The notes under the pieces are model-generated. The model was not told the origin of the DNA, made no database searches, and saw nothing but the letters and a program-made list of their open reading frames with translations. Below, in pieces: positions 39,298 through 46,710 of a DNA stretch of 64,000 nucleotides. This DNA comes from Candidatus Accumulibacter propinquus (GTDB lineage: Bacteria; Pseudomonadota; Gammaproteobacteria; Burkholderiales; Rhodocyclaceae): NCBI GenBank assembly GCA_016714935.1, contig JADKBU010000050.1, positions 62,001-126,000 of the forward strand, written 5' to 3'. The translations under genes were made by a program, and so were the position numbers. Position 1 is the first letter of the stretch. Each line of letters starts with the position of its first letter.

Positions 39298-40203
39298 ATG
39301 AAGACCTTCTCACTGCTCACCGCCATTCTGGCTTTCGCCTTCACGCTGGCAATCGGCGACGCCGAGGCCGCCAGCAAGCGCTTTGGTGCCGGCAAGTCGA
39401 GCGGCATGCAACGCGAAACCACCGCGGAAAGATCGCTGACCACGACACCTTCGCCGGCAACCGCGACCAGTGCCGCGAAAGCCCCGTCGCCTGCGGCCGC
39501 ACCGCAAGCCCAGCCCAAACGTTCGTGGATGGGGCCGCTCGCCGGTCTCGCCGCCGGCCTCGGCCTCGCTGCCCTCGCCTCGCACTTCGGTTTCGGCGAA
39601 GAACTCGCTTCGATGCTCATGATCGGGCTGCTGGTGATGGCGGTCGTACTGGTCATCGGCTTCGTCATGCGCCGCCGCGCCGGTGCTCAGCAGCCGGCTA
39701 CTGCCGAAGCGGGTGGCCTGCAGTACGCGGCAGCCGGCGCCGATGGCAACCCACCGAACCGCGACGCACATCAACTTGTGCTGCCGGCATCGGGTGCCGC
39801 GGCAACGGGCTCCAGCACCGACAGCCATATCCCTGAAGACTTCGACGCCGCCGGCTTCGTGCGCAACGCCAAGCTCAGCTTCATCCGCCTGCAGGCGGCC
39901 AACGACCACCGCAACCTGGGCGACATCCGCGAATTCACGACCCCGGAGATGTTTGCCGAGATCAGGATGAACATTGCCGAGCGCGGCGAAGCCGAACAGG
40001 AAACCGATGTCGTGACCCTCAACGCCGAAGTGGTGGAGGTCACCGAAGAGACCAACCGCTACGTGGTCAGCGTGCGCTTCAACGGCCTGATCCGCGAGGA
40101 GAAGGACGCCACCGCCGAGCCGATCGACGAGATCTGGCACATGGTCAAGCCACGCGATGGCAGCAGCGGCTGGGTCCTGGCCGGCATCCAGCAGATGCAG
40201 TAA
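39298..40203 (+). CDS. Tim44-domain (Tim44/MBA1-like) membrane protein
   Basis: 301 residues: a signal peptide (about 1-24, ending GDAEA), a low-complexity Ala/Pro/Thr linker, two closely spaced hydrophobic segments (about 80-97 and 102-121), an arginine-rich cytoplasmic edge (RRRAG) and a C-terminal Tim44-like domain (about 180-300, with FVRNAKLSFIRLQAANDHRNLGDIREFTTPEMFAEI). Bacterial Tim44 homologues are membrane-associated and function is poorly known; the mitochondrial protein recruits the import motor. Single gene with its own promoter; the following region is accessory DNA. Confidence 0.85.
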   Translation: MKTFSLLTAILAFAFTLAIGDAEAASKRFGAGKSSGMQRETTAERSLTTTPSPATATSAAKAPSPAAAPQAQPKRSWMGPLAGLAAGLGLAALASHFGFGEELASMLMIGLLVMAVVLVIGFVMRRRAGAQQPATAEAGGLQYAAAGADGNPPNRDAHQLVLPASGAAATGSSTDSHIPEDFDAAGFVRNAKLSFIRLQAANDHRNLGDIREFTTPEMFAEIRMNIAERGEAEQETDVVTLNAEVVEVTEETNRYVVSVRFNGLIREEKDATAEPIDEIWHMVKPRDGSSGWVLAGIQQMQ

Positions 40204-40331
40204 GCGCCGCGCGAGGCGGGCAGGATGCAGCGACGTCGAAATCGTTTTCGGCCGCCGGCTATGGCGGTCGAAAATCCGCCAGTGATTTCTGCCTACCACA
40301 CGAAGTATTTCGCCTATGGGTTGACCCACCG

Positions 40332-41138
40332 TTGCCCGCCGGACAGCGTCGAGTAACGAGTCGTCGATCGGGAAAGGTGGGGGGCACGCCGTTGCATCTG
40401 GTCAGCGCGTTTGCCGCCCAGGCGGGTCTGGTCCTGGGACAGCGCGCGACGGCCGCGAAGTCGAACGAGAAGACTGCCATCCCCGAACTGTTGGCGACCT
40501 TGGCCCTGGAAGGCTGCATCGTCACCATTGACGCCATGGGCACGCAGCCCAACATTGCCCAAGCGATTCGCGATCGGGGGGCCGACTATGTTCTGGCGGT
40601 CAAGGACAATCAGCCCACACTGGCCGCGTCGATCGAGGATTTTGTCAGCGCCTTCGAGGCGGCGCCAGGCAAGACGCCTCACCAGTTTCATGAAGTCGTC
40701 GAGAAGGATCATGGCCGCCTGGAAGTCCGGCGCTGCCATGTCTTCGACCAGCTTGACTGCCTGCACGCCCCCGAGCGCTGGCCAGACCTGAAGTCGTTCG
40801 CGATGGTGACGAGCGAGCGGACGATCAAGGGACAAACCTCCGTTGATCGCCGTTTCTACGTGAGCAGCCTGGTCCCCGATGCGCAACGCATGAATGAGGC
40901 CGTCCGCAGGCACTGGCGCGTCGAGAACAGCCTGCATTGGTGCATGGATGTCGTTTTCGGCGACGACCAGATGCGCGCTCGCACCGATCATGCCGCTCAG
41001 AATTTCGCCGTCTTGCGCCAGTTCGTCTTGAACCTCCTGCGCCTTGCTCCGGTAAAACGAAAGGGCGGCCTCAAGGTTCAGCGACTGATCGCCGCCTCTT
41101 CGGACGCCTTCCGCGCCCAACTCCTGGGTCTTTTATAA
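40332..41138 (+). pseudogene. ISAs1-family transposase, 5'-truncated
   Basis: About 260 residues of an ISAs1-type DDE transposase, which is normally about 370-380 long. Homology begins at about 40353 (VTSRRSGKVGGTPLHLVSAFAAQAG), where DGKT of the complete protein should precede; roughly the first third is missing. Preserved parts include IVTIDAMGTQPNIAQAIRDRGADYVLAVKDNQP and HWRVENSLHWCMDVVFGDDQMRARTDHAAQNFAVLRQF. A possible right end (TTCATGCGATTGCCCTG, 41141-41157) follows. It marks the left edge of the accessory region and is unlikely to be mobile. Confidence 0.85.
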
Positions 41139-41293
41139 GATTCATGCGATTGCCCTGTGGCTCGCCTAGTGAGCCCTGATGCGGTTAAACTTGCCCTGTC
41201 ATTTGAAAATATCGCTCCCACGGCAAGAGAGAATAGCAATAGCCTATCGTTTTCGAGAGGTTTAATTCCCTCGAATTCGGGAGGATTGGTAGC

Positions 41294-42298
41294 TTGGGAA
41301 TGCCCCTTATGAAACATGATTCAGCCACCGGCGTTGAGCCTGAGATTCTTCGTTGGGCCAGAAAATCGGTCGGGCTGACCGTTACCGATGTTGCCGACAT
41401 GCTCAAGCGGCATCCCGAAGAGATCGAGGCATGGGAAGACGGCAGGGCTGCGCCGACCTATCCGCAACTGGAAAAGTTGGCTTATCAAATATACAAGCGC
41501 CCACTGGCGATATTTTTTCTGCCCTCACCCCCGGAAGAAGCCCTTCCGCAGCGGGAGTTCCGCACCCTGCCTGACGCGGATATGCAAACCCTGGCGCGCG
41601 ACACCTACCTGCACATCCGCCGCGCCCACGCCTACCAGATTGGATTGCAGGAGTTGTTCGACGGCCACAACCCCGCCGAGCGCCATATCTGGAAAGCCAT
41701 CACGCTTTCGCAATCGCAAGATGTCGCATCGCAAGCAGCAGTAATTCGCGATTACCTGGGCATCTCGCTCGATCAGCAGACGGCCTGGAAAAGCGACGAG
41801 CAGGCGCTGAAAGCGTGGCGCAAAACGATTGAAGGATGCGGCGTCTTCATCTTCAAGGCCGCTTTCAAGCAGAAGGACATCTCCGGCTTCTGCCTGATGG
41901 ACGAGCATCTGCCGGTCATCTATCTGAACAACAGCACGACCAAGACCCGCCAGATATTCAGCCTGCTGCACGAACTCGCGCATCTGTTGTTGAGCATGAA
42001 TGGCTTGAGCAAGTTGGATGCGAGCTATATCGATCAATTGCCCAAAAGGGAAAAAGAGATCGAGCGCTTCTGCAACGCCATCGCCGCCGAGGTGCTGATT
42101 CCGGGAAGGGACTTTGCCACCCAGGCGAAGCAGTTTCCAACTGACGTGGAAAACGCAAACGAAGCGCACTTCTCGGACCTCGCCGATCGATATGGCGTCC
42201 TCCAGCACTTCTACCCACGCGTCTTCAAAAGCGTCTGGGACGGCCTGGACGAGCTTGTCGCACGGAATGATCTGAATTCCGAAGGCCAGCAGACCTAG
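41294..42298 (+). CDS. XRE helix-turn-helix / ImmA-IrrE family metallopeptidase
   Basis: 334 residues from a TTG start at 41294, chosen because GGGAGGA lies eight bases upstream; ATGs at 41300 and 41309 are alternatives. The N-terminus is an XRE-like DNA-binding domain (about 15-72, LTVTDVADMLKRHPEEIEAWEDGRAAPTYPQLEKLA). The C-terminal two thirds are an ImmA/IrrE zinc peptidase with the HELAH motif (H226, E227, H230) and a downstream EIERFCNAIAAEVLIP helix that supplies the third ligand. Such proteins cleave partner repressors in mobile elements and defence islands. GC content drops from here onwards. It is the first gene of a close plus-strand series leading to the type III restriction-modification genes, so it may be the operon's regulator. 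Confidence 0.88.
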   Translation: MGMPLMKHDSATGVEPEILRWARKSVGLTVTDVADMLKRHPEEIEAWEDGRAAPTYPQLEKLAYQIYKRPLAIFFLPSPPEEALPQREFRTLPDADMQTLARDTYLHIRRAHAYQIGLQELFDGHNPAERHIWKAITLSQSQDVASQAAVIRDYLGISLDQQTAWKSDEQALKAWRKTIEGCGVFIFKAAFKQKDISGFCLMDEHLPVIYLNNSTTKTRQIFSLLHELAHLLLSMNGLSKLDASYIDQLPKREKEIERFCNAIAAEVLIPGRDFATQAKQFPTDVENANEAHFSDLADRYGVLQHFYPRVFKSVWDGLDELVARNDLNSEGQQT

Positions 42299-42304
42299 AC
42301 CGAG

Positions 42305-42574
42305 ATGGTCTATCAGTACCTCACCGGTCCATGCTTCCGTCAGCGCGTCGAAGCCATCGTCGAGGCATTTTCGTCCATGCAGGAAGACCTGGACAAGGAG
42401 CGCAATATGATCATGAAACAGTGGGCCAAGCGCGAGGAGCAGATCGAGCGCGTGATGGGGGCGACGGTGGGGATGTATGGCGACTTGCAGGGGATTGCGG
42501 GGAAGTCGTTACAGGAGATTGAGGGGCTGGACTTGCTTGCCCTGAGTCACGAAGGGGATATGAATGCTAACTAA
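42305..42574 (+). CDS. C-terminal stub of a DUF2130 protein
   Basis: 89 residues starting MVYQYLTGPCFRQRVEAIVEAF. This matches the conserved C-terminal end of DUF2130 proteins (FSSMQEDLDKERNMIMKQWAKREEQIERVMGATVGMYGDLQGIAGKSLQEIEGLDLLAL), which are normally about 400 residues with an N-terminal coiled coil and a nuclease-like core. Only the tail is left, opened by a fortuitous ATG 6 bases after the peptidase gene. The last codons overlap the ATPase gene by 11 bases. It may be a decayed remnant or a retained small helical protein. Confidence 0.7.
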   Translation: MVYQYLTGPCFRQRVEAIVEAFSSMQEDLDKERNMIMKQWAKREEQIERVMGATVGMYGDLQGIAGKSLQEIEGLDLLALSHEGDMNAN

Positions 42575-44312
42575 ACTGACCATCAAAAACTTTAAACGGT
42601 TTGACGAGGCCGAGGTTGATCTAGGCAAGTCTGTTGTGCTCATCGGCCCAAACAACTCCGGGAAGACAACCGCGCTTCAGGCACTAGCCCTCTGGGAGCT
42701 TGGATTGCGTCGATGGACTGAAAAACGTCAAGGGAAGTCAACGGCACTCCAGCGGCAAGGCGTGGCAATCAACCGGCGCGATTTGGTAGCACTTCCGGTT
42801 CCTGTCGCCAATCTTCTCTGGCGCGACCTGCATGTCCGCAACGCGGAACGGCAGGAAGGAAAACAAAAAACGCAAAACGTTCGTGTGGACATCATGGTCG
42901 AGGGAATTACCGATGATCAGGCATGGTCTTGCGGGCTTGAGTTCGACTATGCCAACGAAGAGTCGTTTTATTGCCGCCCACTCAGACTTGACGAGAATAA
43001 GCAGCCTGCACGGATGGGCATCCCGGAGCACGCGACCAAAGCCAAGGTGGCGTTATTGCCTCCCATGTCCGGGCTGACGGATCGTGAATTCATCAAGCAG
43101 CCGGGGGAAATTGGTGTACTGATCGGGCAAGGCCAAACGGCACAGGTTCTCCGCAACCTGTGTTACCGAGTATGTTGGCCAGACGATAAAGCGGCCAAAC
43201 CCTCCGGGGACTGGATTGCGCTGACGGAGCAGTTATCCCGCCTGTTTGGAGTGAAACTGCTTAACCCGAAGTTTGTTGCCGAGCGCAGCGAAATTGTCAT
43301 GGAGTATGAGGAAAAGTCCGGCACCCGGCTCGATCTCTCGTCGTCCGGACGGGGCTTGCAGCAAACCTTGCTGATTCTTGCTCACCTATATGCCAATCCT
43401 CGCACGGTGCTGTTGCTGGATGAACCGGATGCGCATCTTGAGGTACTCCGCCAACGCCAGACTTACCAATTGATCAACGATATTGCCGAGGAAAAGGGCT
43501 CGCAAATCGTTGCGGCAAGCCATTCCGAAGTCGTCCTGGCCGAAGCGGCGAATCGCGGCATGGTAGTGGCCTTTGTCGGCAAGCCGCATCTATTGAACGA
43601 CCGTGGCAGCCAAGTGATGAAGGCCCTGACTGATATGGGCTGGGATCAATACTATCAGGCGGAGGAAACGGGCTGGGTGTTGTATGTCGAAGACTCGACC
43701 GATCTGGCCATTCTCAAGGCATTCGCCAGAATCCTGGCGCACCCGGCCCAAGCATTGCTGGAAATGCCGTTTGTTCATTATGTTTCAACAAACTTGCCGC
43801 AAAAATCTCGTGACCACTTCAACGGTTTGCGTGAAGCCAAGAGCGATCTGGTGGGTATTGCCCTGTTTGACCGCCTCGAACGTGCGCTTCAACCCAACGA
43901 AAACCTGAACGAGATCATGTGGGCCAGGCGAGAGATCGAAAACTATCTATGCACTCCCGAGGTTTTGCGTGCGTGGGCCGTCCATGATGTGGCAGACGAC
44001 TTGTTTGGAATTGCCGAACGAGGCAAACGTCAGCAGGTAATGGAAAAGGCCATTGTCGAGGTTACGCACCTATTGGAGATCGACGAAAAATCGCCTTGGT
44101 CACCCGATGTAAAAGCCACTGACGAAGTTCTTGATCGGATTTTCAGGATATTTTTCAAGGAAATGGGACTGCCCTTGACGTTCCGCAAGCGCGATTACCA
44201 TTTGCTTGCCAGTTTCTTGTCGAGACAACGGATCGAGCCCGAAATCATCGAAAAGCTGGATGCCATCGTGGCTACCGCCGCGCGCGCCAAACCGCGAGGA
44301 AATAACTCGTGA
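42564..44312 (+). CDS. OLD-like AAA/ABC-type ATPase with C-terminal TOPRIM-like domain
   Basis: 582 residues. The N-terminal ABC/SMC-type ATPase has Walker A GPNNSGKTT (28-36), a signature-like LSSSGRGLQQTLLIL, Walker B TVLLLDEPDAHLEV (D286, E287) and a switch histidine in AASHSEVV. After about 365 a TOPRIM-like domain follows: YVEDSTDLAILKAFARI (E376), ALFDRLER (D436, E439) and RREIENYL. The usual DxD of TOPRIM nucleases is here D-R-L-E, so nuclease activity is uncertain. The architecture is that of OLD-family nucleases and of GajA in Gabija, but no UvrD-like GajB follows. Sits between the DUF2130 stub (11-base overlap) and mod (37-base gap). Composition is clearly lower in GC than the core genes, consistent with transfer. 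Confidence 0.82.
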   Translation: MLTKLTIKNFKRFDEAEVDLGKSVVLIGPNNSGKTTALQALALWELGLRRWTEKRQGKSTALQRQGVAINRRDLVALPVPVANLLWRDLHVRNAERQEGKQKTQNVRVDIMVEGITDDQAWSCGLEFDYANEESFYCRPLRLDENKQPARMGIPEHATKAKVALLPPMSGLTDREFIKQPGEIGVLIGQGQTAQVLRNLCYRVCWPDDKAAKPSGDWIALTEQLSRLFGVKLLNPKFVAERSEIVMEYEEKSGTRLDLSSSGRGLQQTLLILAHLYANPRTVLLLDEPDAHLEVLRQRQTYQLINDIAEEKGSQIVAASHSEVVLAEAANRGMVVAFVGKPHLLNDRGSQVMKALTDMGWDQYYQAEETGWVLYVEDSTDLAILKAFARILAHPAQALLEMPFVHYVSTNLPQKSRDHFNGLREAKSDLVGIALFDRLERALQPNENLNEIMWARREIENYLCTPEVLRAWAVHDVADDLFGIAERGKRQQVMEKAIVEVTHLLEIDEKSPWSPDVKATDEVLDRIFRIFFKEMGLPLTFRKRDYHLLASFLSRQRIEPEIIEKLDAIVATAARAKPRGNNS

Positions 44313-44349
44313 ATGAGATTGTTGTCGCCATAATAACGAGGCAGCTGGC

Positions 44350-46018
44350 GTGAAAAAGCAGAAGCTCGAACTCACCTGGATCGGCAAGGAGAACCGGCCG
44401 AAGCTGGAGCCGCGCATCCTGCTGGAAGACCCGGCGAAGTCTTATCACGCGAAGCACCGTGTCGCCAGCGCCGACTTATTCGACAACCGGCTGATCTTCG
44501 GCGACAACCTGCTGGCGCTGAAGGCGCTGGAGGGGGAGTTTTCCGGCAAGGTGAAATGCGTCTTCATCGACCCGCCCTACAACACCGGCAGCGCCTTCAC
44601 GCATTACGACGACGGGGTGGAGCATTCGATCTGGCTGTCGCTGATGCGCGACCGGCTGGAGATCATCCGGCGGCTGCTGTCCGACGACGGTTCGCTGTGG
44701 ATCACCATTGACGACAACGAGGCGCATTACCTGAAGGTGTTGTGCGATGAGGTGTTTGGACGAGCAAATTTTGTATGCAATGCCATTTGGGAAAAGGCAG
44801 ACTCCCCACGAAACTCGGCTCGACAATTCTCAACTGATCATGACCACTTGCTGGTTTATTCAAAGTCTCCTGATTGGATTCCGAGGAAGCTGGCGCGAAC
44901 AGATGAAGCAAACTCGATCTACAGCAAATCAGGACAACGATCCACGGGGCCTTGGTTACCAGGGAACCCTTATGCCAACAAGCCCTACTCAAAGGCAATA
45001 TACAACATAACAGGACCGACTGGGCGGGAGTTTCCACCGCCGGCAGGCCGGTTTTGGCGAATTTCGGAAGAGAAACTTCGTGAGCTGGACAAGGATGGGC
45101 GAGTCTGGTGGGGCCCGACCGGAAATGCTCGGCCGAGTATAAAACGGTATCTGTCGGAAGTTGGCGACTTGGTTCCACGGACCTTGTGGTCAAAGGACGA
45201 TGTGGGAAGCAATCGCACCTCGAAAAAAGCGAGAAGCGCGCTCTGTTCCCAGAGGACGATCCTTTTGGCACTCCCAAAGCCAGAACGCCTCTTAAGCGCA
45301 TATCGAGATCGCCACCAACCCCGGCGACCTCGTCCTCGACTCCTTCGCCGGCTCCGGCACCACCGGCGCCGTCGCCCACAAGATGGGCCGCCGCTGGATC
45401 ATGGTCGAGCTGGGCGAGCACTGCCACACCCACATCATTCCGCGCCTGCAAAAAGTCATCGACGGCGAAGACCAGGGCGGCATCAGCAAGGCGGTGGACT
45501 GGAAAGGCGGCGGCGGCTTCCGCTACTACCGCCTGGCGCCCTCGCTGCTGGAAAAGGACAAGTGGGGCAACTGGGTCATCAACCACGACTACAACGCCGC
45601 CATGCTGGCCGAGGCGCTGTGCAAGCTGGAGGGCTTCAGCTACGCGCCTTCGGATGCGGTGTATTGGCAGCACGGCCATTCCACCGAGCGGGATTTCGTC
45701 TATGTGACCACCGCCAGCCTGACCCACGAGCAGTTGCAGCAACTCTCCGACGAAGTGGGGCCGGATCGGTCGCTGCTGGTGCTGTGCACCGCCTTCCGCG
45801 CCAAGGCCGATGCCTACCCCAACCTGACGGTGAAGAAGATTCCCAAGCAGGTGCTGTCGCGCTGCGAGTGGGGGCATGACGATTATTCCTTGCAGGTGGA
45901 GAACCTGCCCAAGGAGCCGCCCAAGCCGGGCCAGCAGGGCTTTTGGCGAGGGGCTGACTGGCGAAGGGACAGGACGCGGCCGCGCGATGCGGCCGTGCCG
46001 CGGCGATTGCGACTTTGA
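44350..46018 (+). pseudogene. mod: Type III restriction-modification DNA methyltransferase (Mod), several frameshifts
   Basis: Beta-class N6-adenine methyltransferase and recognition subunit. A GTG start (MKKQKLELTWIGKENRP) leads to motif IV DPPYNTGSAF at about residues 74-83, then the target-recognition region up to GSNRTSKK (about 45228). The AdoMet motif DSFAGSGTTGAVAHKMGRRWIMVELG and the C-terminal part lie in another frame from about 45302 to 46018. Homology can be followed through with four one-base changes: a missing base near 45231, an extra one at 45279, and missing A's near 45294 and 45302. A further slip near 45945 may shift the last residues. As written the gene cannot make a full enzyme. 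Confidence 0.85.
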
Positions 46019-46710
46019 CGGCGCGCAGGCAGCACGTGTCAATGGCGTGGTGCAGGCCAACTGGTGATCGGCCGGCAGATCGTCGAGGCCGAGCAGGGCG
46101 GGGCCTACGCGCCGGTTGCTGACCACGGAGGCGGCAGGTTTTTCCGCAGTTGTGCATGGTTTTACCTGGGCTATCCGGCTTGCGGGACATTCAACACGCG
46201 CGGGTGTGGCGGGCAGGCGGGCTGTTGAGGCAGAAGGAAGCCCTGAGGCGAAACGACGCGTGCCTGCACGGCCGCTGGCAGCCCGGCCGCTTGCCGAGCC
46301 GCCCGGCGCGTCGAGGAAGCGCTGATTTCGCGCAGGACTCCCGCTGGGCAGCGGTGGCCTTTATCGGCCGGCAGGTGGGCTGACGCTGGAGGCGACCATT
46401 TTACCCGACCTGGTCTTCACCACGCGCTGAGGCCGGGGTGATCGACCGGTCGAAAAGCGACCCACGGCGACTGGGCAAATGCAGATGACGCAACTACACG
46501 ACCGAGATCGCCGAGCCAGGGGATCAGCCGACCATCGGATTGATTCTCTGCGCGGACAAGAACGAGGCGATGGTGCGTTACGTGCTGGACGAAAAGGCAA
46601 AGCAGATCTTTGCCAGCCGCTACCAGTTCCAATTGCCCAGCGAAGACGTATTGCGCGCTGAAATCAAACGCGAGATGGAAGAACTCGATTCCGGGAGCGC
46701 GCAGTCATGA
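45987..46710 (+). pseudogene. DUF1016 (YhcG-like PD-(D/E)XK nuclease) gene, degraded
   Basis: Two separate fragments match this family. The first (about 46030-46120) reads ARVNGVVQANW, then in the next frame IGRQIVEAEQGGA, the DUF1016 N-terminal helix motif. The second (46495-46710) reads QPTIGLILCADKNEAMVRYVLDEKAKQIFASRYQFQLP and ends ELDSGSAQS, the family C-terminus. Nothing recognisable lies in the roughly 370 bases between, where the nuclease core should be, and the frames contain stops. The last codons overlap the res start (ATGA). DUF1016 genes are common passengers in restriction-modification operons. Confidence 0.65.

Noticed and set aside
42305..44312. Gabija (GajAB) system
   Set aside because: The ATPase-TOPRIM protein resembles GajA in layout, but no UvrD-type helicase gene follows and its TOPRIM acidic motif differs.
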